Below, piece by piece: positions 12,180 to 21,765 of a stretch of 64,000 nt of DNA (its first letter is position 1; each line of letters begins with the position of its first letter). The position numbers and the translations under genes were made by a program. This stretch comes from Asterias rubens. Taxonomy: Eukaryota; Echinodermata; Asteroidea; Forcipulatida; Asteriidae. Under the pieces are notes generated by a model. That model searched no databases and had not been told where the DNA came from. It saw nothing but the letters and a program-made list of their open reading frames with translations. The DNA lies in the NCBI RefSeq assembly GCF_902459465.1, contig NC_047068.1, positions 248,001 through 312,000 on the forward strand, in the 5' to 3' direction.

Positions 12180-12390
12180 GCAAAGCAAATCACAAGGTTG
12201 TCGGTTCGATCCAACGCAAGCCGACCGCTGATTTCACAATGTTATATTGCATTGAGTTACTGGATTACAATTTGTTGATATGTGGCTGTTGTCAGCTTGG
12301 TGTTTATATCCCCTGTGTAGTTTGCCAAATTCCCTTCACGGGAAGATCATCTATAAAAAACGAACACCAAATACCCCAACAATAATAACC
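12180..12390 (+). mobile_element. Second SINE-like family, copy 1
   Basis: An RNA polymerase III B-box-like GGTTCGATCC lies at about 12201. Downstream are TTACTGGATTACAAT and TTTGCCAAATTCCCTTCACG, then GGAAGATCAT. A diverged copy with the same order of landmarks lies at 42285-42510. The A box is not convincing. Confidence 0.45.
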
Positions 12391-12848
12391 GAATGTTGAG
12401 TCCGGTTCTTTTAAACATGTGGGGGTCCGGGGAGGGGGTAAACAATTCCACATACATCGAGTACCAATAATGTGACAATGAGACACGGTTAATTAAGATT
12501 GAAACCAATGTACACGACAGAAGAATATGGAAATGGGAAAGTGATGATACGTGTTTCAAACTTTCTTTTGACACAATCATAATAATTTCTTTCATCGCAC
12601 CAAGAAATGTTCTCAGTCCCGTAAGATGTCATAAAGGATACCAAATGTTTTTTTTTTCCATCTGCAAAACCGATGAAGGTAATGATGATAAACTACAACT
12701 GGCTTCAGATTCCCCCAGGTGCACCTTGACCTCTGACCCGGGGTCAGGAGAGCCGTTTAAAGGTACCCTGGGGAACTCCAGCCAAATAATATTGTTGCCC
12801 AACTCAATCAGCAGCTTCAAACGCAGGCCTTAATTTAAAGGGAGAGTA
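12391..12848. other. Unassigned intergenic DNA
   Basis: No gene or repeat recognised. Short unsupported ORFs on both strands overlap at 12629-12833. Confidence 0.4.
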
Positions 12849-13190
12849 TAGACCAAGTGAACTTTGTTTACAATAAATGTGATCAATTGTACATTCTTTG
12901 GCTAGTCTGGCAGGCAATATACTGCACTGGTCATATTATTATGGGAAAGTTGACATTTCGTGCCATAATTTCCACATAAATCCAAGAGTTCTGAAAGTAA
13001 CAGCTGGACAGGTTTTGAGATGTGCCCCCTTTCATCATATCAAAAGTTGATAAGAATTAGACAGTGCAATCTCCATAAAATATTAAATTTTGTTTTCTTC
13101 CATTGAGCTGTGTACAAATCGTGCCTGCAGGAAGTTCAGGCTCTGTGGCTCTTGTATAAACGTCATGTGATGTCACAGGTCACATCGTCT
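12849..13190. repeat. Dispersed repeat R350, copy 2
   Basis: The second copy of the block at 9216-9590, in the same orientation, with scattered substitutions and short indels. Confidence 0.75.
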
Positions 13191-14613
13191 ATACATTTTG
13201 TTTTTAACCATTTTGATTATTTTGATTCATATGCCATAAAAAAAACAATAACCTGTGAAAATTTGAATTTTTAAAAGGTCGCATTTTTGAGATAATATCA
13301 CCGAAAATCCGGAGCGATGTCCACGCAGGAAGAAAAGCCCGAAATTTGATAACAATCTGAGAAACGTTACTGTTAGTAACACTTCACAGATAACGAGTTA
13401 TGGGGGATACACCATATAATTTTAATGTGTCCATAACCACGTTACTTCAAAATAAAAATAAAAAACCTCAAAATACTTTATACTGTCGAAAGCTGACGTA
13501 GGCCCCTCTTTATCATGGTGCAGCCATCTTGAATTTCTCCCTTGATATCAATGTTACCAAACTGAGGCTGGAAGAACAACAGAGTCTGGTTCCTATTTGC
13601 TAAAAGATTGTTAGCATTCGTTATTGCTACTCGGTACGAGGAACACGACCACGATGGAGGCAGCACGACAAAGGTATATTCTAAGTTAAGTTTTTGTTAC
13701 AACTTATTATAAAAGTCATTACCGTTCTACCTTCCCTAGGGCTGGAAACGTACATCTGTTTAGTTTTCAGTTTTTGTGGAAGATTAATTTAATACAAATC
13801 ACAGTTGTCAATAAAAAAAAACATCCTATACCCAATCTACTTACACAATTATGTGGTCACGTTTCAATCAATCTATGAATCAAAAGTCGTGTGTGAAGCA
13901 CCAAATCGAAAGTTTGCTCAGGCTCTTTATACGGTCGGGCATCGCGATGAGGAGACACACTGTTTTATAGTTGAATGGTTGAAGCCTGCTTGAACAGGAG
14001 AGCTTATTAATTGTTGGAGTGCAAACAAGGCGAAACAAATCGGGTTGTTTCGTGTTAGTGAAAGTGAAATTCCAGAGCATCATGATGTTTTGATATACGC
14101 TTATGATCTCGTTCTTAGTTTTTCTTCATAGTCCTACTTAACACTGGTTTATCGTGTTGAATTTCTTTTGTTTCGACGATTGGGTTGGGATGGTTTAAAT
14201 ATCCTCACCTAATTTTTAATTCAGTATTTTCCTTGGTCCTATGATCGAAGAACGTTCAAAACAGGCTTGTTTGTGCAAGTACGTACACTGATTAGCTAGG
14301 GGGCAAAGTTTGAACTGTTTGCCAACTTAAAAGTTAGCAAAGTTGGCAAACAGATAACTACAGAGGGCGCTCTTCTGAATTTATGTAAACACCGTCAGAA
14401 ACATGTTTCCGTCCGAAAACATCGTTCCGTCAGAAACATCGTGTCTAATCTGCTTGTGATCTGGCTTTATCGGGACAAAGACGACTAAACAGGCAAATAT
14501 GCCAGTGTAGCTAAAGCCCTTCATATCGTCGGTAAGCAGAACGCCCAGACGACTGTCAACTGCATCAACTTCCGGGAGCTTGTTACTTGTTGTGTGACAC
14601 TGTCTGATTTATC
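13191..14613. other. Region upstream of ECI1-like gene A
   Basis: No upstream gene was recognised. A strong hairpin lies at 14317-14355. The last 300 bp before the ATG, with scattered CG and GAGGGCGCTC motifs, would hold the promoter and 5' UTR of gene A. No TATA box stands out. Confidence 0.35.
14317..14355. repeat. Short perfect-arm hairpin upstream of gene A
   Basis: CTGTTTGCCAACTT, a loop of about 11 nt, then AAGTTGGCAAACAG. It lies about 260 bp before the gene A start codon. The role is unknown; it may be a tiny foldback remnant. Confidence 0.7.
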
Positions 14614-14680
14614 ATGGCGGCTACGCGACCATTCGTGAGCGTGGCTGTTATGTTGCAGTGTTTTGGCAAACACACTTCAG
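14614..14680 (+). CDS. Gene A exon 1
   Basis: ATG in context ATCATGGCGG. 22 codons plus one base, ending at a CAG|GTACCT donor (phase 1). Encodes MAATRPFVSVAVMLQCF.., the start of a presequence. Phase 1 matches exon 1 of B and C. Confidence 0.65.
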
Positions 14681-15170
14681 GTACCTATTTGATTGCTGAG
14701 CTCTTGTTGTATTATGTAATTAAAACTTTACGTATCCTACCACCACGTTTTCTTCACTCATTTTGTATCATACTTACCAAACAAAAGGATATCCCACTCA
14801 CTTGGGTGGCCAACTCTCTCAGCCTCATTTTAAGTAAATGATATTAAATAACAAATGAAAAAGAGGTGGCACTGTGGCAGGTACGGACATCCCGCATGAC
14901 TGGTATAAAAGTAGTAGTATTATAAGACAAGGGAGTGCAGTGGTAGTGCATGGACAGTTTTGGTTAGTAAAATAAATTACAGTTACACAGGTGTACTCTA
15001 GTCCGAGTAACTGGACCCAACAACCTTCTTGATATTTGGACCTTTCCACTTTTAGTTTTAAAGAAGATTTGTTGTTGGTTCCAGATTCCAGTTACCTTTC
15101 TAAACATAAATGTAACTGAGTGTTGGTGAGACTGATAGCATGGTGAGAGTATTGAACAGATTATGGTCAG

Positions 15171-16545
15171 GTTAATTCTAGAAACTATAAGGCTCCTATA
15201 GTATTTAGAAGTAGGTTCAGGTTAATTCTAGAAACTATAAGGCTCCTATAGTATTTAGAAGTAGGTTCAGGTTAATTCTAGAAACTATAAGGCTCCTATA
15301 GTATTTAGAAGTAGGTTCAGGTTAATTCTAGAAACTATAAGGCTCCTATAGTATTTAGAAGTAGGTTCAGGTTAATTCTAGAAACTATAAGGCTCCTATA
15401 GTATTTAGAAGTAGGTTCAGGTTAATTCTAGAAACTATAAGGCTCCTATAGTATTTAGAAGTAGGTTCAGGTTAATTCTAGAAACTATAAGGCTCCTATA
15501 GTATTTAGAAGTAGGTTCAGGTTAATTCTAGAAACTATAAGGCTCCTATAGTATTTAGAAGTAGGTTCAGGTTAATTCTAGAAACTATAAGGCTCCTATA
15601 GTATTTAGAAGTAGGTTCTGGTTAATTCTAGAAACTATAAGGCTCCTATAGTATTTAGAAGTAGGTTCTGATTAATTCTAGAAACTATAAGGCTCCTATA
15701 GTAGGTTCAGGTTAATTCTAGAAACTATAAGGCTCCTATAGTATTTAGAAGTAGGTTCAGGTTAATTCTAGAAACTATAAGGCTCCTATAGTATTTAGAA
15801 GTAGGTTCAGGTTAATTCTAGAAACTATAAGGCTCCTATAGTATTTAGAAGTAGGTTCTGGTTAATTCTAGAAACTATAAGGCTCCTATAGTATTTAGAA
15901 GTAGGTTCAGGTTAATTCTAGAAACTATAAGGCTCCTATAGTATTTAGAAGTAGGTTCAGGTTAATTCTAGAAACTATAAGGCTCCTATAGTATTTAGAA
16001 GTAGGTTCAGGTTAACTCTAGAAACTATAAGGCTCCTATAGTATTTAGAAGTAGGTTCTGGTTAATTCTAGAAACTATAAGGCTCCTATAGTATTTAGAA
16101 GTAGGTTCTGGTTAATTCTAGAAACTATAAGGCTCCTATAGTAGGTTCAGGTTAATTCTAGAAACTATAAGGCTCCTATAGTATTTAGAAGTAGGTTCAG
16201 GTTAATTCTAGAAACTATAAGGCTCCTATAGTATTTAGAAGTAGGTTCAGGTTAATTCTAGAAACTATAAGGCATCTATAGTATTTAGAAGTAGGTTCAG
16301 GTTAATTCTAGAAACTATAAGGCTCCTATAGTATTTAGAAGTAGGTTCAGGTTAATTCTAGAAACTATAAGGCTCCTATAGTATTTAGAAGTAGGTTCAG
16401 GTTAATTCTAGAAACTATAAGGCTCCTATAGTATTTAGAAGTAGGTTCAGGTTAATTCTAGAAACTATAAGGCTCCTATAGTATTTAGAAGTAGGTTCAG
16501 GTTAATTCTAGAAACTATAAGGCTCCTATAGTATTTAGAAGTAGT
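15171..16545. repeat. 50-bp minisatellite, about 28 units, in intron 1 of gene A
   Basis: The unit runs GTTAATTCTAGAAACTATAA, GGCTCCTATA, GTATTTAGAA, GTAGGTTCAG. Most units are identical. Two are shortened by 10 bp (near 15700 and 16140). A few carry TTCTG for TTCAG, and single substitutions occur near 15660, 16015 and 16275. Each unit has a palindromic TTCTAGAA and an imperfect CTATAAGG / CCTATAG inverted pair. It fills most of the 2.1-kb intron. Confidence 0.98.
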
Positions 16546-16812
16546 TTCAAGTGATGTGAAATTTTAGCCATGATGATGTACCTATCTTAAAAAACAATGA
16601 AAACATTTGATAGCTAGACATGATATAGTACAGTCAGCACTCAAGCAGGTTAATGCTTAAAACTGTTGGACCAGTGGTCAATGGGATAATTTGAGCCATC
16701 TCCTCCCTTAACCCCCTCCCCCCTCCCACCAAAAACCCTACAAAGTCGCCCCCACTCATCACACTATACTTTATTTGACAATCTACAACCGCTTCACTTT
16801 AAATAGTTTCAG

Positions 16813-16956
16813 GCCATGGAAGCTTCTCAAGAGGACTTGGTGTTCGACTGCAGAGAACAAGGATTGGAACTAGAGCTCTCTTATTATCCCAGCACCAACG
16901 TCATTATGGCAAGATTGGAAACTACATCCATGTAGAAAGAGACAGTGAAAATAAGG
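16813..16956 (+). CDS. Gene A exon 2
   Basis: Acceptor TTTCAG, donor AAGG|GTATGG, 144 nt, phase 1 to phase 1. It completes the putative presequence (RLQRTRIGTRALLLSQHQRH) and enters the mature protein near YIHVERD. It aligns with exon 2 of B by position, phase and Arg-rich composition. Confidence 0.75.
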
Positions 16957-16986
16957 GTATGGAATCTCAGGTTTCTTTTGTTTTAT

Positions 16987-17371
16987 TTAAAGGCAGTAGA
17001 CACTGTTGGTAATCGTCAAAGACTAGCCTTCACAGTTGGTGTATCTCAACAGTTGCATAAAATAACAAGCCTGTGAAAATTTGAGCTCAATCAGTCATCG
17101 AAGTGGCGAGATAATAATGAAAGAAAAATAACCCTTGTCACACGAAGTTGTGTGCGTTTAGATGGTCGATTTCGAGACCTCATTTCTAAATCTGAGGTCT
17201 CGAAATCAAATTCGTGGAAAATTACTTCTTTCTTGAAAACTATGGCACTTCAGAGGGAGCCGTTTCTCACAATGTTTTATACCATCAACCTCTCCCCATT
17301 ACTCGTCACCAAGAAAGGTTTTATGCCAATAACTATTTTGAGTAATTACCAATAGTGTCCACTGCCTTTAA
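16987..17371 (-). mobile_element. Family-1 MITE in intron 2 of gene A
   Basis: A complete reverse copy, TTAAAGGCAGTAGACAC to GTGTCCACTGCCTTTAA. It abuts the 3' end of the minus-strand SINE that follows. Confidence 0.85.
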
Positions 17372-17379
17372 TAGATTTT

Positions 17380-17793
17380 TTAATATAATATCAAAGTCTT
17401 ATCTAGCGCACGTATCTCCCAAACAAGGTACTCAAGGCACTGAGTATAAACAAACTTTTATAAAGATAGGTTATTGTAGGGATGAATTCTGAGAACCAAT
17501 TATGTACATTGTAGCACCTTATAAGGGTTTACAAGGTGCTATGGTACGGCGCATACAGCAGCCACAGCCAGGAACACCGGGGCGAACCCCTTCTCTTTTT
17601 GATAAGTGTGTTGGGTTCTTTTACATGCATTGCACAACACATAGGACCAATGGCTTTACGCCCCATTCGAAGCAATGGTTAAGTGTCCTGCTTGATTACA
17701 CAAGTGTCACGGCTGGGGATTCGAACCCATACTCTGCTGATCAGAAACACCATAGTTTGAATTTGGTGCTCTTAACCGCTCGGCCATGACACA
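17380..17793 (-). mobile_element. tRNA-derived SINE, full length
   Basis: Read on the minus strand, it begins with a tRNA-like head (17715-17793): GTGTCATGGCCGAGCGGTTA, GAGCACC, a long variable arm, GGGTTCGAATCC (B box), then a GTGACAC that pairs with the first bases as an acceptor stem. The class II layout with its long variable arm resembles tRNA-Leu or tRNA-Ser. The body carries the complementary pair TAGCACCTTG / CAAGGTGCTA and the 3' motif ACCTTGTTTGGGAGATACGT. An AT-rich 3' tail ends near 17380. Confidence 0.85.
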
Positions 17794-17920
17794 TCCATAT
17801 GTAGCCCGTTTTTTTGCAGTTTTCAAAATAATTTGTTTTCAGGGGTGCCAGTCAGAAGCCATTCAACCTGTAACTGCCATGGGAATGTTGGTTAGCAAAT
17901 AAGTTTCTTACATTGTGGAA

Positions 17921-18240
17921 GTGTCGTGGCCGAGAAGTTAAGAGCACCGATTTCAAACTCTGGTGTTTCTGATCAGCAGTGTGTGGGTTTGTCCCATGTG
18001 TTGTGTAACGCATGTAAAAGAACCCAGTGCACTTTTCGGTGTTCCTGGCTGTGGCTGCTGTATGCGCTGTAGCACCTTGTAAACCCTTATAAGGTGCTAA
18101 ATAATTGGGTCTCAAAATTCATCACTGCAATTACCTATCATTCTGAAAGTTTGTATATACTCAGCACCTTGAGTACCTTGTTTGGTAGATACGTGCGCTA
18201 TATAAGACTTTGATATTATTATTATTATTATTATTATTAT
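17921..18240 (+). mobile_element. tRNA-derived SINE with (ATT)n tail
   Basis: The same family as 17380-17793 in opposite orientation. The head is GTGTCGTGGCCGAGAAGTTA. The body includes GTAAAAGAACCCAGTGCAC and ACCTTGTTTGGTAGATACGT. The tail (ATT)n starts at about 18213 and is interrupted by the LINE that follows. With the other copy it forms a long inverted pair inside intron 2 of gene A. Confidence 0.85.
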
Positions 18241-19541
18241 TTCATTTTATCACAGCATGCAAAAGAAAGATCTCATTTTCCTTTGTGCCGGTAACTCCTC
18301 GAGCCGGGCTACGTCCCGTAGCCTTAGATCTCAAGGGTCTTTCTCAGGATCCTCGCTGTTCCCAAAAGCGTTGCCTTTTGTAATAGATCTACCCTCACAT
18401 TTGTCCCTATTTCATCTAGATGTTTCCCCAGTGCTTTGGGAATGGTGCCAAGTGCTCCAACCACCACGGGGACTACTTTTACCTTTACCTGCCAAATCTT
18501 ACGAAGTTCCCTGGCCAGGTCCTGGTACTTCTCGATCTTTTCCATCTCCTTCGAAGCTACCCTTATATCACCTGGCACCGCTATGTCAATGAGATGACAC
18601 ATCTTCTTCGTCTTATCTAATAGCACAACATCCGGACGCCTATGTTGTATAACATGATCGGTCTGAATGTTAAAGTCCCATAGGATCTTGACCTGGTCGT
18701 TCTCTACAACTTTCTCCGGAACATGGTCGTACCATTTCGCAAGTACTTTGACACCATACTTCTTACACAGATCCCAGTGAATCACCTTGGCCAGCTTGTC
18801 ATGTCTTCCTTTGTACTCCGTCTGGGCCATCTTACTGCATTCGCTAATAATATGAAATACAGTCTCCTCTGCTTTATTGCACATTCTACACATAGGAGAG
18901 ACGTTTGCTTTCTCTATCCTTGCCTTCATTACATTTGTCCTTAGAGACTGGTCTTGCGCCGCAGTAATCAAGCCCTCTGTTTCCTTCTTTAGTTCTCCAC
19001 TCTTTAACCAATTCCATGACTTGCTGCTGGCCACTTCCTCAGTACACCTCAAGAACCGGCCATGAAGTGGTTTGTTCCTCCAATCCTGATGTCTTTCCTC
19101 CTTCCTTTCCCTCTTGTACTCTTTCGGCCCAACTTCGTCTGCCCTCGTGTACCTTTGTGCAACTTTCAACAAGCTCTCCTCGGTCCTCCTGACATGACAA
19201 TGCAAGCTTCTGCGCTCGATGTTAACACTGTCCGCCACGCTAAGCAACCCCCTTCCGCCCTCTGACCTCGGAAGATAGAGTCTACTAACATTTGACCGCG
19301 GGTGTAGCATGCCATGCATGGTCATTAGTTTTCTTGTCCTCCTGTCAGTGACATCTAGATCTTCCTTAGTCCACTCGACAATACCCGCACTGTACCTCAT
19401 CAAAGACACGGCCCATGTGTTAATCGCCTTAATCATGTTCCCCCCGTTTAGTTTAGACTTCAAACATTTCTTTACACGCCTGATGTATTCTGCCTTCAGC
19501 CTTACCTTTGATTCCTTGTGAAGGACATGGTCCGATTCATT
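18241..19541 (-). mobile_element. 5'-truncated Dong/R4-like non-LTR retrotransposon
   Basis: A minus-strand LINE of about 1.3 kb inserted within an (ATT)n tract. Its 3' UTR is about 83 bp, ending AAAATGA then (AAT)n. The 5' end is cut off inside the coding region at the other edge of the microsatellite. The ORF within is uninterrupted, suggesting a fairly young insertion. Assignment to the R4/Dong group rests on the C-terminal restriction-like endonuclease and the TAA-repeat target. R2, NeSL or Hero relatives are alternatives. Confidence 0.8.
18324..19541 (-). CDS. C-terminal part of LINE polyprotein: thumb region, CCHC finger, restriction-like endonuclease
   Basis: About 405 codons open from the truncation point to TAA. 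The frame is already open upstream of the 379-residue ORF (..ESDHVLHKESKVRLKAEY..), so no methionine start is implied. The first third (WAVSLMRYSAGIVEW.., GGRGL) is the region after the reverse transcriptase catalytic core. A zinc knuckle CRMC-x8-H-x4-C follows. Then RRPDVVLLD and LIDIAVPGD form the PD..D-type endonuclease core, and the protein ends LLGTARILRKTLEI. The catalytic reverse transcriptase motif is missing, so this copy cannot move itself. Confidence 0.85.
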   Translation of the reverse strand, partial: NESDHVLHKESKVRLKAEYIRRVKKCLKSKLNGGNMIKAINTWAVSLMRYSAGIVEWTKEDLDVTDRRTRKLMTMHGMLHPRSNVSRLYLPRSEGGRGLLSVADSVNIERRSLHCHVRRTEESLLKVAQRYTRADEVGPKEYKRERKEERHQDWRNKPLHGRFLRCTEEVASSKSWNWLKSGELKKETEGLITAAQDQSLRTNVMKARIEKANVSPMCRMCNKAEETVFHIISECSKMAQTEYKGRHDKLAKVIHWDLCKKYGVKVLAKWYDHVPEKVVENDQVKILWDFNIQTDHVIQHRRPDVVLLDKTKKMCHLIDIAVPGDIRVASKEMEKIEKYQDLARELRKIWQVKVKVVPVVVGALGTIPKALGKHLDEIGTNVRVDLLQKATLLGTARILRKTLEI

Positions 19542-19551
19542 ATTATTATTA

Positions 19552-19644
<93 letters not shown>
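19542..19644. repeat. (ATT)n microsatellite, right side of the LINE insertion site
   Basis: About 100 bp of almost pure ATT with one ATTAATT interruption near the left edge. Together with 18213-18240 it represents the microsatellite split by the LINE. Confidence 0.95.
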
Positions 19645-19646
<2 letters not shown>

Positions 19647-19704
19647 GAAAATCTTGTGGCTTTGCGAAGTACTTACTTAATTTCTCTCTTTGTTTTCTAA
19701 TAAG

Positions 19705-19832
19705 AGTTTGCGTTGGTAGAGATGAGACGACAACCAGTGAATGGTATGAACACAGAATTCATGGTAGAGCTGGAAGAGACTCTGAAGATACTGCAGAATG
19801 ATAACAGTTAAAGAGGCGTCATTCTGTCATCA
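19705..19832 (+). CDS. Gene A exon 3 (contains in-frame TAA)
   Basis: Acceptor TAATAAG, donor TCA|GTAAGT, 128 nt as in B and C. It reads EFALVEMRRQPVNGMN.. to QNDNS, stop (19809-19811), then RGVILSS. Skipping this exon would shift the frame, so splicing cannot easily remove the stop. Confidence 0.85.
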
Positions 19833-19875
19833 GTAAGTTGAATATTTTACTCTTGAAATAAACCACTCTCTTTTA

Positions 19876-20402
19876 AAGCCATTGGACACTTTCGGAACAG
19901 AAAAAAAAAATACTCCACTTCAGAGGGAGCCGTTTCTCACAATGTTTTATACTACCAACCTCTCCCCATTACTCGTTACCAAGTAAGGTTTTATGCTAAT
20001 AATTATTTTGAGTAATTACCAGTAGTGTCCACTTCCTTTTATAAAGCCATTGGACACTTTCGGAACAGAAAAAAATTAAAAGTTCACAGATTTACAAATA
20101 ACTTACAGGGTTTACAGAAGGTAATGGTGACAGACTTCTCTTGAAATATTCCATGAAATGCTTTACTTTTTGAGAAAACATTAAAACAATCAATTCTCGA
20201 TATCGATAATTACGGATTTATTTTAAACATATGTCATGACACGGCGAAACGTGCGGAAACAAGGGTGGGTTTTCCCGTTATTTTCTCCCGACTCCGATGA
20301 CTGATTGAGCCTAAATTTTCACAGGTTTGTTATTTTAAGTTGTGATACACGAAGTGTGGGCCTTTGACAATACTGTTTACCGAATGTGTCCAATGGCTTT
20401 AA
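19876..20402 (+). mobile_element. Family-3 MITE (AAAGCCATTGGACAC termini) with a family-1 fragment at its left
   Basis: The family-3 left end TAAAGCCATTGGACACTTTC appears twice, at about 19876 and 20043. Between the two lies a family-1 right-half fragment (19909-20041, CAGAGGGAGCCGTTTCTCAC to AGTGTCCACTTCC). The complete family-3 element runs 20043-20402 and ends GTGTCCAATGGCTTTAAA. This suggests insertion plus local duplication. Confidence 0.75.
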
Positions 20403-20528
20403 ATGAGCCTCTGAATTTGTTATTTGTGGCTGGTTGTGGCCGGCGGTTAAGAGTACCGGATTTAAACCGCTATAATAAGAACTTAGAACAAGAAATATTA
20501 TTTCTCATCCAATCTTTTCTTACTCCAG

Positions 20529-20675
20529 GGAAATCCAGATGTTTTCAGCGCAGGTTTAGACATTCCAAACCTCTACCAGAAATCATCCGACCACATGAGC
20601 GATCTCTGGAAGTCAGTTATAGGCTTCTGGACAAGATTCTATGGCACCAGGATGGTCACCATCGCTGCTATAAAT
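20529..20675 (+). CDS. Gene A exon 4
   Basis: Acceptor CTCCAG, 147 nt, phase 0 on both sides. Encodes GNPDVFSAGLDIPNLYQK.. to TIAAIN. The FSAGLD oxyanion-hole loop is intact here. The donor GTGATA is weak compared with B and C. Confidence 0.85.
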
Positions 20676-20724
20676 GTGATAAAAGGTTTGTTTTCAAATG
20701 CAAGAAACAGTAAATGGCAGGACA

Positions 20725-21068
20725 TTAAAGACACTTGACACCTTTAGTAACTGTCAAAGACCAGTCTTTTCACTTGGTGTATCTCAACATATGCACAAAA
20801 TAACAAACCTGTGAAAATTTGAACTCAATTGGTCGTCGAAGTTGCGAGATAATAATGAAAGAAAAAACACCCTTGTCACACAAAGTTGTGTGCTTTCAGA
20901 TGCGTGATTTCGGGACCTCAAAATCTAATTCTGATGTCTCGAAATCAAATTCAGGGAAAACAACGTTACTTCAGAGGGAGCCGTATCTCACAATGTTTTG
21001 TACTATCAACAGCTCTCCTTTGCATGTTACCAATGATAACAATTACCAATAGTGTCCACTGCCTTTAA
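20725..21068 (-). mobile_element. Family-1 MITE in intron 4 of gene A
   Basis: A reverse copy, TTAAAGACACTTGACACC to GTGTCCACTGCCTTTAA. Shortened near the right end (TACCAATGATAACAATTACC). Confidence 0.8.
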
Positions 21069-21648
21069 TCAACAAATCAATCATCAATAATGAGAACTTT
21101 TAGAGCAAAACTTTTACTTGACCAGAGAATTTGTTACAAGATCGAAATCAAAATGAGAAGAACACTACCTACTCAGTTTCACATTCGAGCTGGCTTGGGA
21201 ACAAGCATAAAGAGAAGATCTATCTCATTTGTGTTATTGGTAGTACTTCATTACTCAACAGAATTGAAAGATATTTGTATTTATCAGTTGAACTAAAACA
21301 ATACAGTGAGGCGTATTGTTCAAAAACTTAATACCGCCGGACCTGTACGGTCATAAGTTTAGTCAGACCCGATGCTAAAATAATTGGCCTCGCGCCTGTG
21401 GTCGATTGTCAATTCAGAGCCATGGGGACGCCCATAGAAAGTAGTAGTCCTAACCAATTTGCTATACCTTACGCCCAGGTAGAAGTTAAAAAGCAGGACA
21501 GTTCCTTTCAGAACTGAGAAGTCTCCCAAATAATCTGATAAATCTAATACGCTGTAGTAGAACAAGACAGTTCTCTAAAAAACCTCATCATGCAATGCCT
21601 CAAATCCCATATGTGTTAATACTAGTATTATTTGATTAAACTTCACAG

Positions 21649-21747
21649 GGCCATGCTCCTGCAGGAGGATGTCTGATTGCATTGTCATGCGACTACCGTA
21701 TCATGGCACAGGGCAACTACAACATTGGATTCAGCGCTGTCAAACTT
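21649..21747 (+). CDS. Gene A exon 5 (catalytic Glu lost)
   Basis: Acceptor TTCACAG, donor CTT|GTAAGA, 99 nt. Encodes GHAPAGGCLIALSCDYR.. to NIGFSAVKL. At the position of the catalytic Glu in GLNEVQL of gene B, this exon has Ala. Confidence 0.85.
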
Positions 21748-21765
21748 GTAAGAATAATTTACAAT

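Noticed and set aside
15171-16545. Possible CRISPR array
   Set aside because: The 50-bp units are contiguous with no unique spacers, in an intron of an animal gene. It is a minisatellite.
17715-17793. Functional tRNA-Leu or tRNA-Ser gene
   Set aside because: It is continuous with a SINE body present in several copies. A tRNA-derived SINE explains it better.
18257-18592. Plus-strand ORFs at 18.2-19.5 kb
   Set aside because: They are shadows of the minus-strand LINE reading frame, which carries recognisable CCHC and endonuclease motifs.
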